NCBI GenBank assembly: GCA_014706295.1
Contig: JACSVZ010000003.1
Span: 1,703,047-1,767,046 of the forward strand
Origin: Lycocorax pyrrhopterus obiensis
Taxonomy: Eukaryota > Chordata > Aves > Passeriformes > Paradisaeidae
Length of the DNA stretch: 64,000 nucleotides
Direction: 5' to 3'
Shown here piece after piece: positions 42,701 to 53,150 of this stretch. Position 1 is the stretch's first letter, and every line of letters starts with the position of its first letter. Made by a program: the position numbers and the translations under genes. The notes below the pieces were generated by a model. That model saw only the letters and a list, made by a program, of their open reading frames with translations. It searched no databases and had not been told where the DNA came from.

Positions 42701-45291
42701 CACTGCTGGGACACACCTGGGACACCCATCACCGGTGCCACACGGACCTGCAGCGGATGGTGAGGTGACCTCGAGATGGCCCAAGCAGGGGCTGGCCTGG
42801 CACTGCAGCGGGGGGCAGGGACAGGCCCGGGGGGCTGTGCTGGCACAGCCACGGCTCTGCTGCTCCGCGGTGTGATGGGAGGGCCGGAGCCGGCTCCTGG
42901 GAGAGGCAAAGATGTGGGAATGGGAAACGAGGGGGATTTTCCAGTCTTGGCAGGGGCAGGGAGCCTGTGTGGGCCGGGAGCGGCTGGACGAGGAGAAAAG
43001 GAAAACAGCGACTCCTCAAGAAGAGAAACTGGAGCTGCTGGAGGTCAGCACTCTCCCGGTTTTCCAGAGGGGCCAGGATCACAGCGGAGGGGCCGTGGGA
43101 AGGAGCACACACATCACACCCCTGTCAGCAGCTCAGCCCCTTCTCCAGGCACGCACATCCCATGGGAAACGTTCTGTGCTGCCCAAATTCCCAAAATCCC
43201 AAACTGGATTTATCCACAGGGAGTTTTTATTGAGGGACTGAGGCTTTTACACCCGTGTGGCTGTAGGCAGACAGGGGTGACTGGTCAGAAGGCCTCTGGA
43301 GAGCCCCAGCAGAGGCAGGGAGAGCCGGAATTTTGGGAAGGGCAGGGAAGCACGCAGGGCTTGATGCCGGGGTGAGAATTCTGGGGCACTGACCCACCAA
43401 ACCTCAGCTCTTTTCCAACGGGCATCAAGGCTGGGGTGGTGTCACCCTGGCCAGGAGGGACCTGGGCATCCTGGCCGGACACTGCCCTTGGGAAGAGCCT
43501 TCCAGGCCCTGGAGGTGGCCCTGGGCAGCCCGAGGGGTGACTCTGGCTCTCCTGCAGAGGCTGCGGGAGCTGGAGCGGGGCAGCCGCGCCCTCCTGGAGC
43601 AGAGGCTGCGGGTGCTGCGCCGGCTCCACGGGCTGCTCCAGAGGGACAAGGCGGAGACCCTTCGGCAGCTCCAGGAGGCCCTGGAGCAGGTCAGGGAAGG
43701 GAGAGGGGAACGGGGGGGATGTGAGGCAGCGGCCAGGACGCAGCCGAGCACAGAGCCGGGGGTGTGGGTCCGCGGGGAGGGGGCTCAGCCGGGGGGGCAC
43801 AGCAGCCCAGATGTGCTGCTCCTCTGAGGCCACCCAGAGGTTTTGTCCCCCCCCCCTCCAGGAGCGGGGCTGGTGGGGACAGTGGTATCGGGGGCAGGGA
43901 CTGTGCTGGAGGTGGCTCGGGGGACAGAGGAGGGGTCCCCCGGTGTCTCCGTGCTCCTTCTGCTCCTGCCAAACCTCTGCTCAGCCCTGGGAGCTCCAGA
44001 ATTCCCCTGGAAGCTCTGCCCTGGCTCCAGAGCTTTCCTAGGAGAGGCTGAGTGGGCTCTGGGGGCTCTGGTGCTGCTCTGATCCCTCTCCCGGCGCTGC
44101 TCCTCCAGGATCGCTCTGCCAGCAGCGTCCGGCGGGAGCATCACCCGAGCCGCCCAGGGGAGCCGCCGGTGCCGGGGCGGGCTGGGGGCTCCCCGGCCCT
44201 GGGGACCCCCCCGCTGGCCCCGTGGGGACACGGCCGCCGCCCCAGCAGTGCCGTGGGACCGGGCCCTTCGCCGGCAGCGCTCGGGTGGGTCCCAGCGCTC
44301 GGGGTTCGGCGGGAGCTGCCCAAGGGGGGCAGGGGGGTCCCGCCCGTGCGGCCCCTCCTCCCTCCCGGCTCCCCCAGCCCATCCCTGCTCTCCCCCAGCC
44401 GCGCTCTCCACGTCCTGCGGGGGCTCCGGCAGCAAATCCAGCGGCGCCTCGGGCAGTGGCAGAGCGTGGAGGGAGCCCTGGGAGCCGCGGGACTGAGGGA
44501 GGAGGTGATTTGGGGACTGGGGGGAAGGTCTGGGAAGGACTCGGAGTCCGTGACAGCATCAGCCCTTGGAGGATCCCACATTCCTCATCCTCGGAGCCTC
44601 CACCTTGGAGCGCAGGGTGGGGGATGCCAGCCACTCTCCAGCCCCTGTGTGGGGCCACAGGGAGCGGGGCCAGCAGCCTTTCTGTCCCCGGGCAGGAGGG
44701 CGAGCAGAGGCAGCAGCCAGAGGAGGTTCCAGCTCCAGGAGCCCCGAGGGAGCCCCTGATCCAGGTGAACGCCCCAGGTCCTGCTCCGAGGCTGGGCTGG
44801 GGTTCAGGTGGCCGGGTCTCAGGGGGGTTGGGGTCTCAGAGAGCCTCGGGGACCCCCAGATCACCTCCAGAGGCTCCGTGTCCCGCACTGGCCGGTGAAA
44901 TGTCCATGAGATCGTGGATGTGTGGCCAGCCACTTGGAGCTGCCCCCTGTGTCCATGGCTGATCTCCAAGCCAAGAGGAGCCAGGAACGTGTGGGCAGGA
45001 TCCTCCAAAGCCAGGCCTACCTTTCCCTCCCTCGTGCAGAGACAGAGGGAACATCCCCATCCTGCCTCCTCCCTGTGCCTGAGCTCCATTCCTGAGGTCC
45101 AAGAGCACAGCCGGGGCTCCCCGGCGCTCCTGCACCACGTCCAGCACCACTTCCAGGAGCTGCAGCTGGAGAAGACCCAGAACACGGGGAACCCGACTGT
45201 CCTGGGGGGACAACTGGGCACCAGGGTCAGAGAGGAGGGCCAGGGACAGCCCGGGGTGGGGACTCGCCCTCTGCCACGGCCCCGGTGCTGA
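39730..45291 (+). CDS. Unrecognised multi-exon gene encoding a coiled-coil protein
   Basis: I do not recognise the product. The 3' half is well supported: exons 43558-43689, 44109-44284, 44399-44504, 44696-44764 and 45040-45291 have proper AG/GT borders and join without a frame break to a TGA at 45289-45291. The first and third of these encode Leu/Arg/Glu-rich helices (RLRELERGSRALLEQRLRVL; LRGLRQQIQRRLGQWQ) typical of coiled coils. They are separated by a Pro/Gly/Arg-rich linker. A large 5' exon (41226-41945), smaller ones at 42118-42203 and 42945-43043, and possible starts near 39.7-40.5 kb are less certain, and the join between 40532 and 41226 does not keep frame as I read it. The gene follows OSBP2 on the same strand by about 0.7 kb. 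High GC leaves several frames open, so exon choice rests mainly on splice sites and phase. Confidence 0.6.
40250..40289 (+). CDS. Possible small exon (ILELDPADARQIQ)
   Basis: Donor GTGAGG at 40290. Two acceptors are possible, after 40227 and after 40249; only the second keeps frame with the candidate first exon. The peptide ILELDPADARQIQ reads like a conserved helix. Confidence 0.4.
40446..40532 (+). CDS. Possible exon, 29 codons
   Basis: Acceptor CTGCAG (40440-40445) and donor GTGAGT (40533), open in phase 0 (HPRVAVLSTGG...). It does not join in frame to the next large exon, so an exon is missing or this one is wrong. Confidence 0.35.
40648..40905 (+). mobile_element. CR1 LINE 3' fragment in intron of the coiled-coil gene
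   Basis: GGGGCTCAGCCTGGAGAAAA, CTTGTGGCTCTGCACAACTC and TTAGATTGGATATTAGGGAA are the CR1 block in forward orientation. Confidence 0.88.
41226..41945 (+). CDS. Probable large exon of the coiled-coil gene
   Basis: Acceptor CCCGCAG (41219-41225), donor GTGAGT (41946). The frame encodes SSSICTEDFAASFWEGMVEP, a Glu-rich stretch, Ser/Arg-rich sequence and FSVDDVD near the end. All three frames are largely open. I prefer this one because it joins in phase to the exon at 42118. Confidence 0.5.
42118..42203 (+). CDS. Probable small exon of the coiled-coil gene
   Basis: Acceptor CGCAG (42113-42117) and donor GTACGA (42204). It is in phase with the exon ending at 41945 and encodes a Gly/Ala/Pro-rich segment ending KVGLPWK. 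Confidence 0.45.
42945..43043 (+). CDS. Probable exon, charged helix
   Basis: Acceptor TTCCAG (42939-42944) and donor GTCAGC (43044). It has 33 codons including GRERLDEEKRKTATPQEEKL, a charged helical segment, phase 0 at both ends. A further exon may lie at about 42320-42567 but its borders are unclear. Confidence 0.5.
43558..43689 (+). CDS. Coiled-coil exon
   Basis: Acceptor TCCTGCAG (43550-43557), donor GTCAGG (43690), 44 codons, phase 0 to 0. It encodes RLRELERGSRALLEQRLRVL and DKAETLRQLQEALEQ with regular hydrophobic spacing, a clear coiled coil. Confidence 0.72.
44109..44284 (+). CDS. Pro/Gly-rich linker exon
   Basis: Acceptor CTCCAG (44103-44108), donor GTGGGT (44285), phase 0 in and 2 out. 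It encodes DRSASSVRREHHPSRPGEPP and a Pro/Gly/Ala-rich continuation. Confidence 0.62.
44399..44504 (+). CDS. Second coiled-coil exon
   Basis: Acceptor CCCCCAG (44392-44398), donor GTGATT (44505). Its phase fits the exon before it. It encodes RALHVLRGLRQQIQRRLGQW and a short Glu/Leu end. Confidence 0.68.
44696..44764 (+). CDS. Short Glu/Gln/Pro exon
   Basis: Acceptor GGGCAG (44690-44695), donor GTGAAC (44765), 23 codons in phase 0, EGEQRQQPEEVPAPG onward. Confidence 0.6.
45040..45291 (+). CDS. Terminal exon of the coiled-coil gene
   Basis: Acceptor CGTGCAG (45033-45039). It has 83 codons, then TGA. It encodes LLHHVQHHFQELQLEKTQN, another helical segment, and a Gly/Arg/Pro tail. A possible polyA signal (AATAAA) is at about 46250. 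Confidence 0.6.
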   Translation, partial: RQREHPHPASSLCLSSIPEVQEHSRGSPALLHHVQHHFQELQLEKTQNTGNPTVLGGQLGTRVREEGQGQPGVGTRPLPRPRC

Positions 45292-46620
45292 TCCGAGGAA
45301 AGGAAGAGGGGCAGAGCTGCAGCACGGAGCACAATTCCCGGTGGGAACAGCCTTGCAGGGGGGTTGTGACCTCGGGCAGGTCCCACCACCATCAACTGCA
45401 GCACCAGTGGCCGCAGGGCTGTTTGCTGGTCCTGAGGGAATCGGGTGGGATGGAATCCCAGGAACCCTTTCCTGTGCCTGGATCTGGCACAGGGTCCCCA
45501 CATCCTCTTCCCACCCTGAAGCCCCTCCTCTGTTCAGTTTCCCATCTCCCACTCCGGGACAGAGCCGGGGGCAGCTCGGAGGTGACATTTCCTTTTCTGC
45601 TCCACCACGAGGACACAGGTTGGGAATTTGGGGAAGGTTCCAAGCTGAAAAGGTGGTTAAACACTGGCACAGGCTGCCCAGGGCAGCGGTGGAATCACCA
45701 TCCTGGAAGTGTCCAAAAAATGGGTCCGTGTGGCACTTTGGGATGGGGTTTAGTGGGATTTGGTCAAAGGTTGGACTTGATGATCTTGGAGGTCTTCTCC
45801 AAGCTTAGTGATTCCATGATTCCAAGTTTTCTCCCCGGACACTGAGGTCCCAGTTACGGAATTCCAATGAACAGAACAGAGCTCCTGCAAACTCCTCCTT
45901 AAAAAGCACCACGAGGTTGTGACGGATGCCCTTGGACAAGTGGGATCTGCCCAGGGAGCCAGGCTGGGATCGCTGACCCTGGGACAGAAAGGTTTCATGG
46001 GAAAAAACCCAGGGAATTGTTCTGTTTGGATGCTTTAATTTAATTTGGAAAAGGAGGAACCCATTCCTCAGTCTCTGCACTTCTCCTTGGGAAATGCTGG
46101 TTTTAATTTGCGGGAGAACATCCAAGGAAATCTTCTCCACATGAAAAGGGGAAAATGGGAGTTTCTGGCAGGATTTTATTGCTATGCCTCGTTCCAGGGG
46201 GAGGGAGGGGAAGAGAGTTGAAATATCTGTGTGCTTGCTTTCCAGTGAAAATAAAAGTGGGTTTTATTATGTTCCTCTGCAATGTGGGATCAGGGAAAAT
46301 CTGGAATCCCTCAGGATGCTCGGCCTGGCTGAAGTTCAAGATTTCTGATTTTCCTTTTAGGTTTCACAACCAGAACAGGGCCACAAACACCTTTTTATGC
46401 AGAGCTTTTAATGAAACCCCAGATGTCCACAAGGCTCCAGGAATGTCTCTGCCAAACTCAGGGGCTCCTGGACATGTGGGTGACACCAAGGGACACAAAA
46501 CTGATCCTTCAGCAGAAGATTGGTGGAGAAACGGCTCCCAAACCCCTGAATGGTCACAGCCAGGACTTCATCCCGGGGGATTTTCCGCCTTGTCCGAGTC
46601 TCAGTTGTTCCCTCGTGATG
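45292..46620. other. Intergenic, with one CR1 fragment
   Basis: The first part is probably the 3' UTR of the coiled-coil gene. A CR1 tail lies at 45590-45830. I see no coding evidence in the rest; a polyA-like AATAAA is at about 46250. Confidence 0.5.
45590..45830 (+). mobile_element. CR1 LINE 3' end
   Basis: ACTGGCACAGGCTGCCCAGG, GTTGGACTTGATGATCTTGG and a terminal TGATTCCATGATTCCA. Confidence 0.88.
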
Positions 46621-46639
46621 TCACAGAACCAGGGAACGC

Positions 46640-46965
46640 TGGGGGCACCTCTGGGGGCACCTCTGGGGTGGTGGGGCAGGGACCCAGAGCTGGGGTGCAC
46701 GGTCCCAGATAGTGCGGGGACCCAGTTTTGGGGTGCAGGGACCCAGTGCAGGATCCCAGATAGTGCTGGGAGCCAGTGTTGGGGTGCAGCATCCCAATGG
46801 TGGGTGCAGAGACGCAGTTTTGGGGTGCAGAGTCCCCTTGGGCTGTAGGGTCCCAGTGTTGGGGTGCAGGGTCCTGGATAGGGCTGGGTGTTCAATTTTG
46901 GGGTGCAGGGACCCAATTTTGGGGTGCAGGGTCCCAGTGCTGGTGCCTGGGTGCAGGTCCTGGTG
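46640..46965. repeat. Minisatellite, GGGTGCAGGGTCCCAGT-type unit
   Basis: Irregular tandem units of about 18-36 bp containing TTTTGGGGTGCAGGGACCCA. It yields repetitive ORFs on both strands. Confidence 0.9.
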
Positions 46966-47344
46966 CCATGTGCAGTGTCCCGGATCCTTTGGAGTCTTCC
47001 CACTGCCACAAGAACGGAAAATTATTCCCCAGGGAAAAAACCCAATGAAAGTGCTGTGATTCAATGGAGGTCTTTCGTTGGGTTTGATTCTGGAGTGGGA
47101 TGTGTCCTTCCCAGTGGGAATTGAGCCGGGAACGCTCTTGGGATGGAGTTTTACAGCCCTGTGGTGCCACTGGGATTTTGGAATCAATTGAGCACTTTCC
47201 TGGGAGGAACCTCTGAGGGAGCTGCGAGGCAGCACATGGGGTCAGACTTTAAAAAAAAATCCATGAATTCACCTTCCCCTCCCCGTTTTTGACCTTTTTT
47301 TTCCATCCTGGGGTGCAGCTGGAATGTGCTCAGCATGGACACCT

Positions 47345-47490
47345 GCAGCCACTGCTTTGCTCCGGAGCCATCCAGAGGATCAGGATTGCTCTGGAGCCAT
47401 CCAGAGGATCCCAGCGATTGCTTTGGAGCCATCCAGAGGATCAGGATTGCTCTGGAGCCATCCAGAGGATCGGGATTGCTTTGCTCCCTG
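47345..47490. repeat. Tandem repeat, about 31 bp, four copies
   Basis: GGAGCCATCCAGAGGATC followed by AGGATTGCTCT or a variant, four times, next to a CR1 copy. Confidence 0.9.
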
Positions 47491-47564
47491 GCCAAGGGAA
47501 GTGCTGCTGCTGCTGTTGAAGGGTCTGGAGTGCAGCACTTCTGTCCCCAAACCAGCTGGGAATT

Positions 47565-47905
47565 CCTCATCCTTAGTTCTGGAGCCAGGCTGGGAGAGCT
47601 GGGGGTGCTCACCTGGAGAGGAGAAGGCTCCAGGGAGACCTCAGAGCCCCTTGCAGGGCCTAAAGGGGCTCCAGGAGAGCTGGAGAGGGACTGGGGACAA
47701 GGGATGGAGGGACAGGACACAGGGAATGGCTTCCCACTGCCAGAGGGCAGGGATGGATGGGATATTGGGAAGGAATTGTTCCCTGGGAGGGTGGGGAGGG
47801 CCTGGCACAGGGTGCCCAGAGCAGCTGTGGCTGCCCCTGGATCCCTGGCAGTGTCCATGGCCAGGCTGGACATCGGGGCTTGGAGCAGCCTCATCAGCCT
47901 CAAAT
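47565..47905 (+). mobile_element. CR1 LINE 3' fragment
   Basis: GAGCCAGGCTGGGAGAGCTG through AGTGTCCATGGCCAGGCTGG, truncated near GGAGCAGCCTCATC. It shows the uninterrupted sequence GGGAATGGCTTCCCACTGCC that is split by an LTR at 50.3-51.6 kb. Confidence 0.9.
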
Positions 47906-50217
47906 GAAAACGCACCTCCCTAACTCCCACTTTCCCTGGGCAATCCTGGTCAATCACCTCGGTGCCTCTGATGGTGATGATGAACTCCAGCCAAGCCACA
48001 GGGAATGGGCTGGGTTTAGGGAGGGACATTTACCCGCTGCTGGTTAATTCCTACTGTTCCGAGGCGATACCAGCCTGGAAAAGACGTTTTTGTTCTCCTG
48101 GTTAATTCTGAGTCTCCGACAGTCACAAGGCTGCAGCAGCGCTTAACTAAAGGTGCATTTGCTGTCTTCTTCCTCATTCCAGGAATTCCTGCAGGATGCT
48201 GCCCCAGCAGAGCAGTTTTTTCCCATTTTAAGACATTTTGGAGCTAAACCCCTCTGGAAGCCACAAGCAGCAGGGAGTATTTTAATCCCAGGGGGTGACT
48301 CTGCTTGGAAGGGGATTTTGGTGGTCCCACAGCAAAAATTCCCACCCAGCCTGGAGAATTCCACTCTTGCCACTCCTCAGGCTGCCGGGATCATTGCCAC
48401 CATCCCCAAGGAGCGCTGCCCCATCAGGTGTGAGTTTTGTTGATAAAGCACGATCCCACCATTTCCATGGAATGGCTGGGATTGCTGTTCCGTCCTTGAC
48501 CATTATTGCTCGTTAAGCAGGGCCAATTAATTCTCTTAATTTCAGCGTAATTCAATTGATTAGAGCATTTTGGACTCACACCGAGCAACTCCCGTTATTA
48601 TTTGTGGCCCTGGCTGTTGGGGTTGGCCAGCTGATGGGATTTTCCTCTCATTCCCGTTCTCCCTGGATGCTCCCATGTGCCCATGGTGAGAAATTCCCAC
48701 CTTTCCTGGGAAAATTGGAGTAATGAGGGTTGATAAGGAGGAAATTTGTCATTGGCTGATCCTGGAAGTGCTGCCCATCCTTGGAAGTGCCCAAGGTTGG
48801 ATGGGGCTTGGAGCAACCTGGGATAAGTGGAAGGTGTCCCTGCAGGGGGTGGAATGGGATGGGATTTAGGGCCTCCCATCAGGAATGTTCTTTCATCCCC
48901 GCTGGAAAGAGAATAAGAGGGAAAAAAACCAAAGGAAAACCACCCACCCAAGCAGGAGCAGAGGAAACCTTTTTCCACTTGGGTGATGCGAGAAACTGGA
49001 TGGGAAATGGAATGGAAAAAGGAAATAAAAACCAAAAGGAAACCACTGAAATCACACGGAAAAAGAGATGGAAAACGATGGGAAAGAAGTGGGGAAAAGG
49101 AGAAGAAATATTTGCCACCCTTTTGTCGGGGGATAAATGATAAGGAAGGAGATAAAACTTTTGCTGCCCTGCTGGGATTAGGGATTGTCACAGCCAGGCA
49201 GCAGCAGAGCAGGGAAATTGCTCCACTTTCCAATCCCAGAGGGAAGGAATCGGGGAAAAATCCCCTCACTTTGCCCTGAGGAAAAAGTAAAGGGAAAAAA
49301 GGTAAAATCTGGTGAAAAAAACATTTCCCCACTTTACTGAAAAAAAGGAGAAAGTCTGAAGAAAATGAGGGGAAAAAATTGAAAAATCAATTAAGAAAAT
49401 AGTGGAAATAAGAAAAAAATGGGAGTTGAAGAGGAAAATTTCCTTTACAGCAACCCCAGTGAATTTCTCACCTGCAAATCTGGGGTCAACTGCATCCCAT
49501 AAAATATAACAGGAACTCGGAATTGGGGTGTGGGCTGGGATAAAAAGCCCTTGTCACAGCCCAAGCCTGGAATATGTTGGGGGTCAGGGTATCCCTGCCT
49601 CTCACCTGTGGTAAAAACAACTCCTGAAAACCATTTACACTCTTCCAACAAAGCTGCTGAAGGAACAAAATATTGGACTATTGAGCACTGAGGCTTTTCA
49701 TTGGTGGCAAACGCTGCTCTCCTGCTCTGGAGCCCCTAAAATCTTTCACGGCCCCAGACCTGCTGTTCGGCAGCTTTTCACACGTGGGACCAGGAACGAG
49801 CTGGGTTTGAGCAGGACTGGGAGAAATCTGGGAATGAGCAGTGGGGGGCTGGGAGAGTGGAAGGTGCTGGGAGCCAGCAGACGGAGCAGTCTGGGAGGGC
49901 CTGGTGCCTTTCCCTTCCCAAACCAGGGCCCTACACGTGGATTTTAACGGGCTGAGCCACCTCTACCTCCCTTCCGTGGGAAGGGATTTAGGATTCTGTA
50001 GGACCCTAAGGTGCTTTGTGGTGATGGAACTTCTACCTGTGCCTCAGTTTCCCCATCCCAAGCCCCCAAGCTGGTTTGCACTGGGAGTGTTGGTGCATGG
50101 GTCTGGTCCCACACAGGAATGATCCAAGGGGAAAGAGTTTAATTCTACTCAAGGAGTGATTTTTTCTTTTCTAAGTTATTTATTCCTATTACTTCCTTAT
50201 TTTCTTGTTCCTCTTTC
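47906..50217. other. Intergenic, AT-richer, no gene seen
   Basis: Includes a CR1 tail at 48765-48875 and a purine-rich low-complexity stretch (about 48900-49440, AGGAAAAAGG-like). No splice-bounded or conserved frame is convincing. Confidence 0.5.
48765..48875 (+). mobile_element. CR1 LINE 3' fragment
   Basis: CCCAAGGTTGGATGGGGCTT and GGAAGGTGTCCCTGCAGGGG; diverged tail. Confidence 0.75.
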
Positions 50218-51818
50218 TCACCTGGAGAAGAGAAGGCTCCAGGGAGACGTCAGAGCCCCTTGCAGGGCCTAAAGGGGCTCCAGGAGAGCTGGAGAGGGAC
50301 TGGGGACAAGGGATGGAGGGACAGGACACAGGGAATGGCTTTGTCGTAGTTTAACTTGAACTGACAGGCAGTTCTTCAGACCAATCACGCTTCTCTCAAT
50401 TCTACATATAAAAACCCCGTAAAAGGCGGGACTTTAGAAAAGTTTTTCTCCCCCGTTCCGGCTGAGTGCAGGGAGAGGGAGAAGGGGAGGGGTGGGCCCC
50501 GTTGCCCGGCCCGCGGGGCTGGGGACGGGCGCCCCTGCCTCTTGCCTTTCTGCCTCTTGCCCCTTCTCTTAACGCTGCAGCACGGACTCTAAACTGTAAA
50601 AGAAAAAAAAAGCGATTCTTTTGAGCCGCGAGTGGCGATAGCTAGCCACAGGGCTGAGGTCATCTGACGCAGTATCCTGAGGAAGGGGGAGCCGGCGGAG
50701 CCTTCAGTGCAGCCAGCAGACTTCGCAACGAACAAAAGAAGACACCCTTTTCCTACATAGTGCACCCGGCAGCGCAGAAAGAGCAAGGGGAGGGCTCTCT
50801 CTCCACCTTAGAGCCTGATAACACCCTACAACATGGCGGCTTTCAGAGCCAGAGGGAAAGAAAAACGGGCTCACGTGAGGCGAAGCTACAAGGGCGGCGC
50901 TGCAGGGTCCCGCGCGGAGCTTGAAAATCTCCTTTCCTCGCCGTGGTATGAACTGTAATATTGCAAACTGTTTGTCTCTTTAATCCATGTTAAAGTATGT
51001 GAGGAGATGAGCACTTTTTTTCTCGAGTAGCTTGTAAAAAGTCAAAGAGTACCGATGCTAAGCTATGTGTATAAAGCAGAAAAAAAACTTATACAGCCTA
51101 GTGGCAAAAAAAAACCCCTTATGTTCAAGCCAAAAAGAAAAAAAATGATTCATTCTTAAACGAGTAGTAACCCCATGTGAGGGCCTGTGTCTTGCAGTTG
51201 AAAGAGCTGAGAGAGGGCTCATGAAAAAGAGATGTGTTACACCCTAGCAGAGATTGTTAATTCTAAGCAAACCTGCAAAATAGTAACAGTGTGCAAAACC
51301 AGGCAAGGCAAAAGAGAAACCCCTTTTTTCCCTTCCTAAAACTGTAATACTGATTGAGAGAGGGAAAGGTGAGAGAAAAAAAGAGTTCTGAAAGTTTGTT
51401 CTGTTGTGGCCTTTCCATCTAAGTCTGTTAATAAATCTCTCATATTCTGTCAAGTAGTGTGCCTGCTTTGCTTGTTTCTTCTAATGCTTATCTCACAGAA
51501 AAAAAAAAACATCAAAAAAGTAATGTATATAATTTAGCTTAAAAGCCCACTGCAGGCTTCCCACTGCCAGAGGGCAGGGATGGATGGGATATTGGGAAGG
51601 AATTGTTCCCTGGGAGGGTGGGCAGGCCCTGGCACAGGGTGCCCAGAGAAGCTGTGGCTGCCCCTGGATCCCTGGCAGTGTCCAAGGCCAGGTTGGATGG
51701 GGCTTGGAGCAGCCTGGGACAGTGGAAGGTGTCCCTGCCCATGGCAGGGGTGGCACTGGATGGGCTTCAAGCTCCCTTCCCACCCAAACCATTCCACGAT
51801 TCCATGAAATCCTGGAGA
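50218..51818 (+). mobile_element. CR1 LINE 3' copy split by an LTR insertion
   Basis: The 5' part (50218-50341) and 3' part (51555-51818) are contiguous in other CR1 copies, for example at 47.72 kb. The 3' part ends CCATTCCACGATTCCATGAA. The interruption is the 1.2-kb LTR below. Confidence 0.88.
50342..51554 (+). mobile_element. Solo LTR, about 1.2 kb, nested in CR1
   Basis: The insert starts TGTCGTAGTTTAAC and ends CACTGCA, with GGCTT on both sides (50337-50341 and 51555-51559), a 5-bp target duplication. On the + strand a CCAAT box (50381), a TATA box (CATATAAAAACC, 50405-50416) and a late AATAAA (51430-51435) followed by about 100 bp to the end give the order of an LTR with a very long R region. 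The opening sequence resembles ERVL-type bird LTRs that start TGTCGTGGTTTAAC. I found no gag or pol inside. Confidence 0.85.
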
Positions 51819-52497
51819 ATTCCTGATGCTTACTGGACAAAAGTCAGCAAATTGTAGCATCTGCCAAAACTTTTCAAGACGTGGGATACTCACAGAAGGC
51901 AGAGCGGTGGAATTGCCATTGGGAATTGCAGCCTGAGCACCTTTGGGGGTGTTTGGGGGAATTTGGGGGTGTTTAGTGAGGGCTCCCACCCTAAGGCTCA
52001 GGGGAGCACCCTCTGTGTGCTGCTGATTTGTGGGAACTGCCAGAAAAAAAAGGTTTATTACTGTATTTTTTTTTAATTCAATTCCCTGCAGGAGCTGCAT
52101 CTGATGGGTGCTGGAATTACATAGAGCTCCCGTTTTAATTAAAACCCTGAGAAATCTGGCAATTAGAGAAGGAGTCAGAACAGCTCCGCAGTTCCTGAAC
52201 GCTGCACTGGAGCTCAGAGCCCCAGACAAGTCCCAGACAGGCAGCGAATTCCCAGAACAGCATCCTGTGGCTTTTTCCTTCCCATGGCCAGGCACGCGGG
52301 ATCCATCCTACCTAAATTTAGTGGGATAAAAGCAAGTTTGGGGCGAAAAGCAAGGTTGGGATTAAAACCGGGCGTTTATTCCCATCCCGAGGGTTAAGTG
52401 GAAGCTTTTCCTTTTGGATCATTCCTGTTCGGGATGAATCCCGGTGCGGGGAGCTGGGAGCGGCCCCGAGGCAGCTCGGCAGGGATGCCGTGTCCCA

Positions 52498-52583
52498 CTA
52501 GATGGCAACTTTGCTCTGCACAACGCGCTCCGAGCGCTCGGGAAACTGCAAATGTTCCAAAAAATCCAGCAGCTCCCGCTTCC
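52498..52583 (-). CDS. Possible terminal exon on the minus strand, unrecognised
   Basis: After an AG acceptor (CTCCAG on the minus strand) an open frame of 27 codons reads KRELLDFLEHLQFPERSERV and ends QSKVAI, then TAG. The amphipathic helix and clean ending look protein-like, but the pyrimidine tract is poor and I cannot link it to other exons. In mammals MORC2 lies downstream of OSBP2 on the opposite strand; I cannot say whether this belongs to it. Confidence 0.25.
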
Positions 52584-52979
52584 CTGGAGACTCGGAGGGG
52601 TTTCCTCCTCCCAGAGCAGCGGGATACAGATGCGCGAGGCACAGTGACACCTCCGGATGCAGCTGGGTGGCTTTGGATGGACACAGCTGGGGCAGCGGGG
52701 AGGGATGGAGCGTTCCCTGCTGGGAGAACGGAACGTCCACAACCACAGGGAGCTGTGCCTGAAGTGTCCCGGCCTCCCTTCCCTCGGGAAAGCTGCTCTT
52801 CCCAAACGCTGCCCTTTGGATTTCTGTCAGCCTGAGCCAGGGCGTCTCTGCAGGGGTGTGGAGTGGAGAAATGGCACCTGCCGGGGTTCAGATCCACGGG
52901 ATCCTTCCCACAGTCCATGTCTGAGGCTGAGATCTTGGATCAAACGCCCTAAAGCCAATGCTTAGGCCTGGGCTTGTTG

Positions 52980-53150
52980 TGGAATCATGGAATATCCCGA
53001 GTTGGAAAAGACTCACAGGATCATCCAGCCCAGCCCCTGGCCCTGCACAGACACCCCAACAATCCCACCCTGGGCATCCCTGGCAGCGCTGTCCAAACGC
53101 TCCTGGAGCTCTGGCAGCCTCGGGGCCGTGCCCATTCCCTGGGGAGCCTG
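52980..53150 (-). mobile_element. CR1 LINE 3' end, other subtype
   Basis: GGAATCATGGAATATCCCGA, AAAAGACTCACAGGATCATC and CCAGCCCAGCCCCTGGCCCT form the CR1 subtype that starts with the 'hypothesis' of a TTCCATGATTCC end in reverse orientation. Confidence 0.8.

Noticed and set aside
40832..42909. Minus-strand open frames of 650 and 486 codons
   Set aside because: They are antisense to the coiled-coil gene, run through a CR1 copy, and reflect stop-poor GC-rich DNA. The plus-strand exons have the better splice evidence.
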